A stretch of 43,987 nt of DNA from a virus: positions 1-43,987 of IMG/VR virus record IMGVR_UViG_3300045970_001080. One strand, written 5' to 3'. The notes below the pieces were generated by a model. It saw only the letters and a program-made list of their open reading frames with translations. It was not told the DNA's origin and made no database searches. Position numbers and translations under genes: made by a program. This document shows positions 14,676 to 23,197 of this stretch, piece after piece. How positions within the stretch are numbered: the first letter of the stretch is position 1; every line of letters begins with the position of its first letter.

Positions 14676-17600
14676 TGAGATGCGTATTTATCGTTTGCGA
14701 TTGTAAAATACTCTACACCCCCACGTTTATCATCACCACCAGGCTTTCCGAATTTGTCAAATATCTGGGGGTTAAAAGCGGCCTGATGATACTCACACCA
14801 GGAGAGCATCTTTTTCTTGAACTTGTATGGATTCATGAATTTGCGCTGTGTCGGGGTTTTCTCCAGGAAATCGTTATAGAGTTCAGCGCGCGGTATGGGA
14901 TGATTGATATTGATGTTATTTGTAGTATTAATGGCTTCCGGATCTTCAACACCGAAGTACTCTCCTGCCCAGGTGAGAAAGTCTTCGCCAATAAACTGGC
15001 GCAACCGGCGCTGATCAAGGCGTTCCGTTGGCGGCTGGATCAGTCCGGAGTGGTTATATCCCCATCCCATTTCCGCTGCCCGGAAATAAAGCCTCAGGCA
15101 GTCTGCCATGAAGTTGTAAAACAGATTCCATTGCTTGTCATCCCACTCATCGAAAAAGTTGATTCCGGATTCATCGATCGGTTTAAATTCCTCGTTATAG
15201 TAATCGCTGAAAGCAATCATCGCCTGCCGGTCCTTGAACGATGAGCTGCTGCCGTTGATCGCGTGATTTGTTGTGATGAAAATCTTCGGGGTATCCTTTT
15301 CGCCAATGGTCCAACGTTTAACACCTTTTACATTCACCATCAGTTTCCCGGTGATGATAGGGAAGAAGAATTCAAAGTCGATGTTGGCACGAACGTCATC
15401 CATGAAAATGTTATCGGTTTTCTCGGTAACTTCTTCAAAAAGGAATGGATCATGTTCCAGGTCCTTTGACTTCGCGCCGATATAGCATTGAGGGATAACC
15501 TGGCCAATTGCAAAACCCATGAGCGATTTCCCTGTCCGGCCATTGCTCTCACCAACCTCGCTGAGTTTGCCATCCATGGCAATGACAGCTTTCTCGCAGG
15601 ATTTATCCCGGTATTTGTGCAGCAGATACCCGATGGCTGTCATTTTCGACACCATGTGAAGATCTGTCTCACGTTTTTCGACCATGGACCGGTAATCCTT
15701 ATCAAGCGGTTTTCGCGTATGCTGATTCTGAAATTTGTTCCAGAAGAATTCACCGGTGTTATAAATAAACCTGGCGAAATGGCAATCCTTTGCCTCTTTT
15801 GAAAAATCAACCATGTATTGACCCATGACTGGCTCATACTCCATGGGATCGAGCTTATGTGCGAGCAGGTAATCAAGATCAATCTTGCTGACACTGATCA
15901 TTTCTTTGCCGATCAGCGTGGCATCAAAATCATTGACCCGGTCTTTCCAAACATAATTCTGCAGGTCATTCAGGGGTTTTTCTTCCACACCGTCAGCAGT
16001 GATCTTCCAGTAATTGTTTTTGAAAAACAGAAACTGATGGCGCTTGTCGGCAGATTCAAAGACCGGCCGGTGATAATCCAGATTACTCAGCGAATCAGGC
16101 CCAAAATACATCTTCCCGCCGCGGTACATCATATCCATGACTTCAACAAATTCATCCTTGCTATTAGTGGAAAGGATGGCCTTGCTGAATTCCATCAGGT
16201 AGTCGCGGATCTTGTATGATTCCACGATTTCCACGATCTTGTCTGTGATATGACACAAGGCAAACTGCCGCCCGAACATATCAATACGGCCAAAGCCACG
16301 ACGATAAAGAAAATTATATGCGTATGTATAGCGGAATCGGTATTGTGTGTAGTCATTTCCCTGGCGATCGGCTTTAGTAATTTTTTCCCAAAATTGTTCA
16401 TCATCCTGAAGAGGTTGTGCCGGCACGAGCTTTCCGGACTCATCAAATTTCCATTTGTGCCGGCCGATAAAGAATTCAGGTATATTCTGCAGGGTATCCT
16501 TATACTTCAGCGCAAATGAATTCGAATCCTGCAGGCTCCAGAACTCAAGCAGCTTCAGATCCGATTCGGTCGATATCTTATTGATTTGGATGTAATCGCC
16601 TTTGCCATCCTTTTCGTTGATACACTTTTTGATATCATTTAAAAGCTCGTTTTCATTATTCTTCAGGGGACCGGCCAGAAAATCATCAATGCCCTTGATA
16701 TCTGCAGCCATTTCTTTTCCGCTCGTCTTGTCTATTCCACGCTTCATGTAAGCAAAGAAGATCTCGAGATGGATCCCAAGATTCACAAACGTTTTGAAAT
16801 AGTCCCGAAAATTCTTTACTGCATGGAAGAATGAATATGGCCGCTGATCAACCCTGGATCCCGGCTTTAAATCATGGCTCAGAGAATCCCAGTCTGCATC
16901 GAGCAGGAATATCACCTCTTCAACCTTGCATGCTTGAACGATTAATTGAAGCTCATAAGGCAAACGGTTGTTATACCCGATGTTCTGTATCCCCATGATC
17001 CCAACAGAGGTAAGGCCATGCTTACACGCCTTCATGGCCTTCTTTTCACCCTCCTGCAGGAAGAGCCTTTTTATCACGCGCCGGTTCCGGTATGCTTCGC
17101 GGATCTCTTCAGGGAAGAATAAGTGGGATCCTGATCCGGATGGCGATGAATATTTCATCGGCCGGCCGCTCTTGTCATGATGCAGATCGGGATTTTGCCA
17201 ACGGATCCTGAACAGGTGTTCTTGCTTATTCCCTTTGGGCTTGGTGAACATCACCGGTTTTCCATCCAGGTCATAGTACCAGATGATCATGTCGTCACCT
17301 GGTGCGATCTTTCCATACTGGTCCCTGGTACCGGCTTCAAACACATCAACGATTTTCTTCGTTGTCTCATCCACGTTGACCGTTGCCTGCTGATCAGCAT
17401 CAGTAAGACCACTGGATGCCAGCTGCCGGTCACGGAAGGTTAATTCTTTTTTTGCGTTTTTCTTTTGTGGCCCCTTTGGTTTTTCTTCAAACTCCAGGAT
17501 CACATTGTATTTATCGGCCAGGTATTTTAATGCCTCCGGATATGTGATATTTTTTACTTCCTGCAGGAAATTAATGGGCGATTTTCCGCCTTTGTCGCAT

Positions 17601-17788
17601 GAAAAGCATTTCCAAATAAGTTCAGAAGGAGTAACGCACATCCCCTTTCCTTTTCCTGATGTGCCGCAAAACGGGCATTTGGAATACAGGCTTATTCCTA
17701 CCCGGTGTTGCTTGCCAAAATCAGCGACAACTTCTTCGAGTTTAGTGATAGATAGGACTTTCTGGATGCAATCCTGGGTGATCTTCAT
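14672..17788 (-). CDS. Primase-helicase (CHC2 zinc finger, TOPRIM, SF3 helicase)
   Basis: 1038 residues. A CHC2-type zinc ribbon: CPFC at 38-41 and CFSC at 61-64. A TOPRIM core: EGEKK at 246-250 and DADWD at 297-301. A helicase of the D5/superfamily 3 type: Walker A GRTGKS (750-755), Walker B IFMDDV (794-799), motif C IFITTNHA (836-843). Such proteins lay RNA primers and unwind DNA at the phage fork. It is the largest early gene and the only clear replication enzyme; no phage DNA polymerase was found, so the host polymerase is presumably used. Confidence 0.9.
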   Translation of the reverse strand: MKITQDCIQKVLSITKLEEVVADFGKQHRVGISLYSKCPFCGTSGKGKGMCVTPSELIWKCFSCDKGGKSPINFLQEVKNITYPEALKYLADKYNVILEFEEKPKGPQKKNAKKELTFRDRQLASSGLTDADQQATVNVDETTKKIVDVFEAGTRDQYGKIAPGDDMIIWYYDLDGKPVMFTKPKGNKQEHLFRIRWQNPDLHHDKSGRPMKYSSPSGSGSHLFFPEEIREAYRNRRVIKRLFLQEGEKKAMKACKHGLTSVGIMGIQNIGYNNRLPYELQLIVQACKVEEVIFLLDADWDSLSHDLKPGSRVDQRPYSFFHAVKNFRDYFKTFVNLGIHLEIFFAYMKRGIDKTSGKEMAADIKGIDDFLAGPLKNNENELLNDIKKCINEKDGKGDYIQINKISTESDLKLLEFWSLQDSNSFALKYKDTLQNIPEFFIGRHKWKFDESGKLVPAQPLQDDEQFWEKITKADRQGNDYTQYRFRYTYAYNFLYRRGFGRIDMFGRQFALCHITDKIVEIVESYKIRDYLMEFSKAILSTNSKDEFVEVMDMMYRGGKMYFGPDSLSNLDYHRPVFESADKRHQFLFFKNNYWKITADGVEEKPLNDLQNYVWKDRVNDFDATLIGKEMISVSKIDLDYLLAHKLDPMEYEPVMGQYMVDFSKEAKDCHFARFIYNTGEFFWNKFQNQHTRKPLDKDYRSMVEKRETDLHMVSKMTAIGYLLHKYRDKSCEKAVIAMDGKLSEVGESNGRTGKSLMGFAIGQVIPQCYIGAKSKDLEHDPFLFEEVTEKTDNIFMDDVRANIDFEFFFPIITGKLMVNVKGVKRWTIGEKDTPKIFITTNHAINGSSSSFKDRQAMIAFSDYYNEEFKPIDESGINFFDEWDDKQWNLFYNFMADCLRLYFRAAEMGWGYNHSGLIQPPTERLDQRRLRQFIGEDFLTWAGEYFGVEDPEAINTTNNININHPIPRAELYNDFLEKTPTQRKFMNPYKFKKKMLSWCEYHQAAFNPQIFDKFGKPGGDDKRGGVEYFTIANDKYASQ

Positions 17789-17810
17789 AATGGGGCAGAA
17801 AAGAAGTGAA

Positions 17811-18191
17811 TTACTGTTGTGGCTGCGGGTTCTGTTTTGAATCTTCGATCACCAGGTTTCCTGATTCAAATAAGTCGATCAGATATCGTCCCCTGGCTTC
17901 GGCTTCGCTGGTATATGTTTTCCACTTCTTTTCTCTGGTCTGCAGTTTAAAATATCCATTCAAATATTTATGGATCTTCATTTTGTTAAAGAACCCGAAC
18001 GGGATCATGTGTCCTAATTCGGTCATGTTGTATGCCGGAAACCCTTTTTTAAATGGTTCCAGTTTGTCTTTCAGAATATAGTATTTCCCACCTGGTACAA
18101 ACTGCCAATATGCAGATGCCTTCCATCGTATGCCAAGTTTGTACATTGCTTCCGATACTTCCGGAGAAGTGTAGTTGAGTTCTTTTTTCAT
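17811..18191 (-). CDS. Hypothetical early protein upstream of primase
   Basis: 126 residues, basic, rich in aromatics (KASAYWQFVPGGKYYILKDK) with a C-terminal Asn/Pro/Gln tail. The start overlaps the preceding stop by 4 nt. It resembles small replication-module proteins of Bacteroidota phages in size and place; family not recognised. Confidence 0.6.
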   Translation of the reverse strand: MKKELNYTSPEVSEAMYKLGIRWKASAYWQFVPGGKYYILKDKLEPFKKGFPAYNMTELGHMIPFGFFNKMKIHKYLNGYFKLQTREKKWKTYTSEAEARGRYLIDLFESGNLVIEDSKQNPQPQQ

Positions 18192-18700
18192 TTTTCTGAT
18201 TGTATGTGGTTGGTTTTTGTTTGATGACTGATCCCGAGTTCTTTTTTGCAGAACACGATCATATCCATCAGTTTACTTTCGGAGGAAGAAAATGAAGAGT
18301 TGTTAGGTGATGGCAGGATCTTACGCAGATCCTCCTGAAGTGCCAGGACAACCTTGCATATCTCTTCCAGTTTCTTATCTGCAAGCCACTGGTTGTACTT
18401 CTGGCAGCGGTCGAGCGCATTGATTTTTGATTCAGTGCGATAAAAATCATGGTGGCCGGTTTCAAATAGTATTTTGGCATGATTGACATACCGGCAGTAC
18501 ATAGCTTGTATATAGCTGCGTTTTGATGACAAAACATACTTTTCCGCATCTCTTCTGTCGATAAAGCTGCCACGGTCTGATTTGATGCCGTGACCGAGAT
18601 CCCACCGCATATCATATGAGGTGATCCCTGTTTGCGGGCATACATCGAATGATTTGAGTTCGAACATTTGCATAGGATTATGAATTTTCGCGTTTATCAT
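18188..18700 (-). CDS. Hypothetical early helical protein
   Basis: 170 residues, mostly helical after residue 50, with Arg/Lys-rich helices (RRDAEKYVLSSKRSYIQ). Its start overlaps the end of the 18678 gene by 23 nt; an internal Met at codon 10 is an alternative start. Function not recognised. Confidence 0.55.
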   Translation of the reverse strand: MINAKIHNPMQMFELKSFDVCPQTGITSYDMRWDLGHGIKSDRGSFIDRRDAEKYVLSSKRSYIQAMYCRYVNHAKILFETGHHDFYRTESKINALDRCQKYNQWLADKKLEEICKVVLALQEDLRKILPSPNNSSFSSSESKLMDMIVFCKKELGISHQTKTNHIQSEK

Positions 18701-18908
18701 ACTCGTTAACCAATGCTTCTGACAATTCTGTTACCCTGGTAAGTTTGATCTGCAGGATATCGGCTTCAGCGATAAACAGATCATCCAGGACTTTGATGTT
18801 TTTGATGAATTCCATGCGATCTTTAATCTGACATGCCATATAGGCATAGGCCTGTATGGTGATCAACAGGTCCGGATTACTCATGTTTGAAAATGTGGTG
18901 TGGCTCAT
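18678..18908 (-). CDS. Small hypothetical helical protein
   Basis: 76 residues, all helical, with a leucine-rich stretch DLLITIQAYAYMACQIKDRMEF. The leader AAACAAACACACAATA before ATG is the same style as several other genes here. It overlaps the flanking genes at both ends, so it is part of the early operon. Function unknown. Confidence 0.55.
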   Translation of the reverse strand: MSHTTFSNMSNPDLLITIQAYAYMACQIKDRMEFIKNIKVLDDLFIAEADILQIKLTRVTELSEALVNEYDKRENS

Positions 18909-19222
18909 TATTGTGTGTTTGTTTCCCTGGCGAGGTCGTTTTCTTCTTTTCGCAATTTTATAGAGTTGGAAACAAGTTCCCTGCTCTTGCGGTGCAGGGA
19001 ACTTGCGAAGCCCTTTTGGACTTCATTCAATTCAAATATTTTCCCATTTTCAGAATAAACCTGATCGCCGGTAGGTGATCTGATCAGCACTTCGTTTTGC
19101 TGGCTGTCATTGGCTGAGTCCGGGGAGCAATTTGCCGTCTCAGTTTCCTTCAGGCCAGTTCCAAACAGGTCCAGTTGGGTAGGATCCGGAGTTTCCGGTC
19201 CAGATATTTGGAGGATACACAT
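18908..19222 (-). CDS. Hypothetical small early protein
   Basis: About 104 residues, first half low-complexity and acidic, second half charged and helical (KSRELVSNSIKLRKEENDLA). The ATG at 19222 follows the previous stop by 1 nt (TAACATG) and is preferred over an upstream start at 19249 that would overlap by 26 nt. Function unknown. Confidence 0.5.
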   Translation of the reverse strand: MCILQISGPETPDPTQLDLFGTGLKETETANCSPDSANDSQQNEVLIRSPTGDQVYSENGKIFELNEVQKGFASSLHRKSRELVSNSIKLRKEENDLARETNTQ

Positions 19223-19223
19223 G

Positions 19224-19778
19224 TTAAGTGAGATTATGCTGACCGGCAAAGGCGCAAACCCCTGCCTTGGTGTAACAATTCAGTTTATGGCGGATGGTTC
19301 GCATCTGGGTATCGATGGTCAGTTTCGAACGGTGGAACTTATCAGCAACCATTTTGCTGCTTTGATCGGCGGACACCTCCCTGATCAGTTGGGCTTCGCG
19401 GATGGTTAACACCCCGTTGACCGCTTTTGGGAGCGTACACAGCAACCCATCAGCCGGACATGGCCGGTTCCCGCAGTCCCAGTACTCCGGAACCAGATCT
19501 CCATCGATGGTGATATCGGCTTTCTTGTCAAACTCTCCGAACTGGCAATAGATGAATTGCATCAGCTGGGCAATGGGATCAGTAATGCCCATAATGTGCA
19601 ACCCTTTTAGAAATTTCGGGTTGGCATCGATCTCAGCCCGAAGCTTGGCAGCCAGGGCGATATCTAGTTCACAAAACAACCGCTGAACTCCGTTCTCGAT
19701 AAACTGGATCTCTCCATTCATCAGGTAGAATTCAATGCCAGCGATCATGGCTTCAGGTACTGTTGTCGACTTTTTCAT
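19224..19778 (-). CDS. LuxR-type helix-turn-helix regulator
   Basis: 184 residues. The C-terminal 60 residues form a LuxR/GerE-type domain: LTIREAQLIREVSADQSSKMVADKF followed by a recognition helix ending TIDTQMRTIRHKLN. The N-terminal 110 residues are unassigned, with a Cys-rich CGNRPCPADGLLC that could bind metal. Second gene of the early operon, so it could switch between early and late transcription; it is a candidate activator for the TGTCCTTT late promoters. That link is inference. Confidence 0.75.
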   Translation of the reverse strand: MKKSTTVPEAMIAGIEFYLMNGEIQFIENGVQRLFCELDIALAAKLRAEIDANPKFLKGLHIMGITDPIAQLMQFIYCQFGEFDKKADITIDGDLVPEYWDCGNRPCPADGLLCTLPKAVNGVLTIREAQLIREVSADQSSKMVADKFHRSKLTIDTQMRTIRHKLNCYTKAGVCAFAGQHNLT

Positions 19779-19802
19779 ACTGTTTGATTTTAGTGAAATA
19801 AT

Positions 19803-20042
19803 TCAGGCTTGAATTATGCGGTTTTCAAGGTCACTCTGACCTTTATTGAATTCCTCCAGATAGAGGATTGCTTCTTCAATGATGAATGTGTTATACCTGG
19901 AATCATCCGGATTAAGGACTGCATGCACGTAGCGAAGGGTGAAATTCAGTTGGTGTTTGGCATTGACTCTATCCAGGATAATCTTGGAGCTTGCCGGAGG
20001 AAGCTTCTGGTAAAGTTTTCGTAACGCCTTCTTGTCAATCAT
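19803..20042 (-). CDS. Small first early protein, possible Cro-like regulator
   Basis: 79 residues, helical and basic (KALRKLYQKLPPASSKIILDRV). It is the first product of the leftward promoter that faces the repressor gene, the place where Cro-like proteins are found. The VHAVLNPDDSRYN stretch fits a small DNA-binding fold, but no diagnostic motif is visible. Confidence 0.55.
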   Translation of the reverse strand: MIDKKALRKLYQKLPPASSKIILDRVNAKHQLNFTLRYVHAVLNPDDSRYNTFIIEEAILYLEEFNKGQSDLENRIIQA

Positions 20043-20077
20043 GTTAAATTGGTATTTACTTTGTTTGTTTTATGTTC

Positions 20078-20129
20078 TATATTTGTTCGTTAACAGTTCG
20101 CAAATATATAGCGGATTTTCATTTTGCAA
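20078..20129. promoter_or_regulatory. Lysogeny switch: leftward early promoter and opposing -7 box
   Basis: Leftward: TTG (20129-20127), 18 nt, TATATTTG (20108-20101), giving an RNA start near 20094 and a leader of about 50 nt to the 20042 gene. Rightward: TATATTTG at 20078-20085 without a clear -33 box. The two boxes form an inverted repeat with a 15-bp centre that contains GTTCG twice and GTTAAC. Repressor bound there could silence both directions. Confidence 0.6.
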
Positions 20130-20137
20130 TGAATTAT

Positions 20138-20168
20138 TTTACATTTCATTATAATTTATTTACATTCT
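20138..20168. promoter_or_regulatory. Candidate operator direct repeats
   Basis: TTTACATT-type repeats occur at about 20138 and 20159, two helical turns apart, within the leader of the repressor gene. This suits cooperative repressor binding on one face of the DNA. Confidence 0.3.
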
Positions 20169-20184
20169 AAATATATATCATTGA

Positions 20185-20550
20185 ATGTCTGTATCATACC
20201 AAAAAATAAAACTTGAGGTAGAAAAGCGGGGATCGCAGTTAAGGATGTTCATCCCTGAAAATGCAGAAATGAGTGTTCAGGGATTCAAACTGGCTGTTGA
20301 TAATGGGACATTAAAGGTTTCTACCCTGGAACATATCAGTAAAGCATTGAAAATACCGATGTCATACTGGTTTCAGGAAGAGGATAGATTGATACAGGGT
20401 GAGGCTGAACTGGCTTATGGGGAAAACTCAGCAGTAATCATCAAGCGGTTGAATGCCCTGGTAGAAGATCTGATGGATGATAAAGCGAGATTGAAAAGGG
20501 AGAATGATGAATTGCGCGACAAGCTCGGACTTGGCAAAGTCGGATCCTGA
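20185..20550 (+). CDS. CI-like helix-turn-helix repressor
   Basis: 121 residues. Residues 10-65 fit an XRE-type fold: KLEVEKRGSQLRMFIPENAEMSVQGF and VSTLEHISKALKIPMSYWF. Residues about 85-115 are a coiled coil (RLKRENDELRDKLG) for dimerisation. There is no peptidase domain for self-cleavage, so induction probably depends on an antirepressor; one is encoded at 22462. It is divergent from the early operon. Confidence 0.75.
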   Translation: MSVSYQKIKLEVEKRGSQLRMFIPENAEMSVQGFKLAVDNGTLKVSTLEHISKALKIPMSYWFQEEDRLIQGEAELAYGENSAVIIKRLNALVEDLMDDKARLKRENDELRDKLGLGKVGS

Positions 20551-20637
20551 AGGTGGTAAGGTGACCCCCTGCCCCCATAACAAGGACATTACACTTTTAC
20601 TCAAATTATATATATAGGTTACATCAATAATTGAATT

Positions 20638-20940
20638 ATGAAAAACCAGGAATATTTGAACTATTATTTTGGGGGAGTTGATAAAATGATGAGCGCTGCT
20701 GATTATCAAACCCTGAAGACAGAATTGCAGGGATTTAAAGAAAAGTATTTGGATCTACCTCCTTCAGAATTCAGGAAAATGGTCAGAGAAGAATATTCTG
20801 ATTTGATAACCATGAACAGGATGAAAGGGTTTCAAATCATGCTGGATAGCATCAATAAAAAGGTGCACTTCTTTATGATCCTGACAATAATCGGACTGGT
20901 GCTGGCCGCTATCGCAATTATAACGGGGCTTAGCAAATAA
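20638..20940 (+). CDS. Small tail-anchored membrane protein in lysogeny module
   Basis: 100 residues: a charged soluble part (about 1-75) and one C-terminal membrane segment (FFMILTIIGLVLAAIAIITG). It lies between the repressor and the integrase and is read with them, so it is probably made in the lysogen. Superinfection exclusion is a plausible role by position only. Confidence 0.6.
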   Translation: MKNQEYLNYYFGGVDKMMSAADYQTLKTELQGFKEKYLDLPPSEFRKMVREEYSDLITMNRMKGFQIMLDSINKKVHFFMILTIIGLVLAAIAIITGLSK

Positions 20941-20943
20941 TTT

Positions 20944-21132
20944 TGAGACAAAAACTGAGACAAAACACATAAAAACACTGGGGAAATTGACGAAAATCAA
21001 AAGGTAACGCATTGATTTACAATGACCTGTTACCGATTGTAAGGTCCTGTCCCCGCTACCAATTTCAGATTTCTCAATAATACCAAGGGTTTCAGAGATT
21101 TTTATTTTGTCTCTGAGACAATTGAGACAAAA
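20944..21132. promoter_or_regulatory. Candidate attP: tRNA-like core flanked by arm-type repeats
   Basis: TGAGACAAAA occurs at 20944 and 20956, again at 21123, with a shorter TGAGACAA at 21114 and the inverse TTTTGTCTC at 21105. Between these arms, 21045-21061 reads TCCTGTCCCCGCTACCA, which looks like the last 17 nt of a tRNA (T-stem side, acceptor stem, CCA). The integrase gene begins just downstream. Core plus paired arms beside int is the standard attP plan. Confidence 0.5.
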
Positions 21133-21189
21133 AGGTTGCGGTCATTTCAGGATGTATTTTTCCCTGGCGAGGTGAAAAATTCAAATGAA

Positions 21190-22377
21190 ATGCAAAAATT
21201 TAAACCCGCTAAACTATTCGACGCCGGTGGCGATTTAACTCAGCGCTGGTTCATTTACTACTATTTCAGATCACCAGAGACCGGAAAATTCCGCAGGTTT
21301 CGTGATTGGGTTCCGTCCAAGATCCTTACCGGATCAGGTCGCAGGGAAAAAGCCCATCACATGATCAAAAACATCAACAAGAAATTGAACCAAGGGTTTA
21401 ATCCCTACGCTCAGCTGGAGAAGAAATACAACCTTCTCACTGTCGCAATACAGTATGTGCTAACAGTCAAGGTGCATTCATGCCGGTTGAGAACACACCA
21501 TACATATAGCAGTATGTGTAAACAGTTCAATGATTGGCTGGCTTATAAACGCTATGAGCTGATGACTGTTGATGAGTTTGATTATTACCACGCCCAGGAA
21601 TTCATGGATTACACAAAAACCAATCTGAAGAATTCCAATCGCAGTTACAATAATCGGGTTACAGGAATGAAGACTTTTTTCCGGGTACTGGTGAAACGTG
21701 AATGGATCATTTCAAATCCTTTTGATAATGTTGAGCACCTGCCGGTTGATCAGCCAGAGATAATCGCATTTACCATTGACGAACTGACACTTATGCAGAC
21801 TTATCTTCCGGCATGGAACTTTGATCTTTATGTTTGCGCCTGCCTTATCTTCTATTGTTTCATAAGGCCACAGGAAATTGTACGTCTCAAGGTGGCGAAC
21901 TTCCAGCTTTCAAAAAGATCGATCGTGATCCCAGGGAAAGCATCAAAAAACAAAAAGCAGGAAGTTGTGCAAGTACCTGATGCGCTAATGCCTGTGATGA
22001 TGAAACTGAATCTCAATTATCCAGGAGATTATTTTGTTTTCGGGAAAAATCAGCAGCGGGGACCGGTGGAATATGCACCAACCAGAATTGCCGAAGCCTG
22101 GAGGGCATTTGCAGAACACTACGGGATTAATAAAAAAATATATTCCCTTAAACATACCGGTGTCGGAATGGCCATTGAAAACGGAATAAATATCAGGGAC
22201 CTGCAGCTGCAGCTAAGGCATTCAAGTTTAGAGATGACCCAGATCTACCTGGATAAGTTCAACCGCCGTCCATCGGAGAAACTGTCAACCAATTTCCCCG
22301 ACCTTTCAAAACTTTCAAATAGTGGGTTGATACACCTTTCTTTGCCGGCAAATATTTACAAACCTGGTTTGTCATAA
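21190..22377 (+). CDS. int: Tyrosine-type integrase
   Basis: About 395 residues. An N-terminal arm-binding and SAM-like core-binding region (to about residue 180) precedes the catalytic domain. Catalytic residues visible (numbered from this ATG) are Arg226 in IRPQEI, His322 in LKHTG, Arg343-His344 in LRHSS and Tyr353 in IYLDKF. The second arginine of the usual H-x-x-R box is not obvious (HTGV). The ATG at 21190 is preferred; a TTG at 21136 would start within the arm repeats. It integrates and, with a partner, excises the prophage. Confidence 0.9.
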   Translation: MQKFKPAKLFDAGGDLTQRWFIYYYFRSPETGKFRRFRDWVPSKILTGSGRREKAHHMIKNINKKLNQGFNPYAQLEKKYNLLTVAIQYVLTVKVHSCRLRTHHTYSSMCKQFNDWLAYKRYELMTVDEFDYYHAQEFMDYTKTNLKNSNRSYNNRVTGMKTFFRVLVKREWIISNPFDNVEHLPVDQPEIIAFTIDELTLMQTYLPAWNFDLYVCACLIFYCFIRPQEIVRLKVANFQLSKRSIVIPGKASKNKKQEVVQVPDALMPVMMKLNLNYPGDYFVFGKNQQRGPVEYAPTRIAEAWRAFAEHYGINKKIYSLKHTGVGMAIENGINIRDLQLQLRHSSLEMTQIYLDKFNRRPSEKLSTNFPDLSKLSNSGLIHLSLPANIYKPGLS

Positions 22378-22403
22378 ATAAAAACCCGCCTGGCTGGGCG
22401 GGT
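22378..22403 (-). terminator. Terminator for the antirepressor transcript
   Basis: ACCCGCC (22384-22390) and GGCGGGT (22397-22403); read leftward the stem is followed by TTTTATTTATG. It ends leftward transcription before it runs into int. Confidence 0.75.
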
Positions 22404-22427
22404 AAAATAACCCAAATTCGGGTTATA

Positions 22428-22469
22428 GAGGGGGAAATCCCCTTTTTAAAAGTGAGAATTCTCACTTTT
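22428..22469 (+). terminator. Rightward terminator and perfect 22-bp palindrome after int
   Basis: GGGG/CCCC around AAAT followed by TTTTT (22431-22447) is a short rightward terminator. It runs into a perfect 22-bp palindrome at 22448-22469 (half-site AAAAGTGAGAA, centre GAATTC) that overlaps the stop of the antirepressor gene. The palindrome may reinforce termination in both directions or be a protein-binding site. Confidence 0.55.
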
Positions 22470-23010
22470 CAGAACTTCCTTCATCGAACAGATTCATCTG
22501 ATTTTTGAATTCTTCATTATCATTTTGCTTTAATGAGATTCCCAACCTTGCTTCTTTTGCCTTCAAATCATTAAACCTGGTAAAATTATCAATCTGTCTT
22601 AGCTCAATCTCCAATGCCTGGCGTTCCCTTTGAATCAATGCCTTTTCACGAAGCAGGTCCCTTCGGTTGGTAATTGTACCATGAAAGAAATCGTACATTA
22701 CCTTGTAGCATTCCTTTTTGTATTCAAGGAGTTCAGGAGATTCGCTGTGTATTGAAAACAACCATCCATAAATTAAATATTCTGGCAAGCAGGATAAAGA
22801 TCTGACCTGATCACCGGGGACCTGCATTGGCTGTATAGCCAATGCAGGTCCTAGAATAGTATCTTCTTTTACGTTCTTAAAAGCCCGAGTATACTCAACC
22901 CCAATTGCCTCACATACAGGCTTTATGGCAATCCAGTAGATGCCATCTTTTGACAAAAAAAGCAACGTTTTGCCTTTGAATTCCAAAAATTTTCTAATTG
23001 ATTTATTCAT
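22462..23010 (-). CDS. P22-type antirepressor (P22_AR_N domain)
   Basis: 182 residues. Residues 10-110 carry the P22 antirepressor N-terminal pattern: GKTLLFLSKDGIYWIAIKPV, CEAIGVEYTRAFK, SLSCLPEYLIYGWLFSI and a Tyr-rich CYKVMYDFFHG. Residues 115-170 are a coiled coil. Antirepressors bind the lysogeny repressor and trigger induction, which matches the non-cleavable repressor encoded here. It is the last gene of the leftward accessory cluster and converges on int. Confidence 0.8.
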   Translation of the reverse strand: MNKSIRKFLEFKGKTLLFLSKDGIYWIAIKPVCEAIGVEYTRAFKNVKEDTILGPALAIQPMQVPGDQVRSLSCLPEYLIYGWLFSIHSESPELLEYKKECYKVMYDFFHGTITNRRDLLREKALIQRERQALEIELRQIDNFTRFNDLKAKEARLGISLKQNDNEEFKNQMNLFDEGSSEK

Positions 23011-23079
23011 AGCGATTTATGTTTTTATTTTGCAACGCAGGTATCCCTGTTTTCTGCAAAAAATTAGCCCCGCCTTTCG

Positions 23080-23139
23080 GGATGGTACCCCTACTCGGCA
23101 AGGCTTTAGTTTCTTTGAAGCAATCTAACGGTACCATCC
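23080..23139. repeat. Inverted repeat upstream of antirepressor
   Basis: GGATGGTACC (23080-23089) and GGTACCATCC (23130-23139) form a perfect 10-bp inverted repeat with 40 bp between. They lie 70-130 bp ahead of the antirepressor start at 23010. A looping operator or a leader hairpin are both possible. Confidence 0.6.
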
Positions 23140-23197
23140 TTAAATTGCATATACAAAATTATCGGGACAATGTCAAGCGTAAAAGAGCAAAAAAAGA

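Noticed and set aside
14675-15244. 189-residue rightward frame inside the primase gene
   Set aside because: Antisense to the well-supported SF3 helicase domain.
21045-21061. Complete tRNA gene
   Set aside because: Only the 3' end resembles a tRNA; there is no T-loop TTC, anticodon arm or 5' half, so it fits an attP core instead.
21136-21189. TTG start for integrase
   Set aside because: The extra 18 residues would begin inside the arm-type repeats; ATG at 21190 leads straight into the usual integrase opening.
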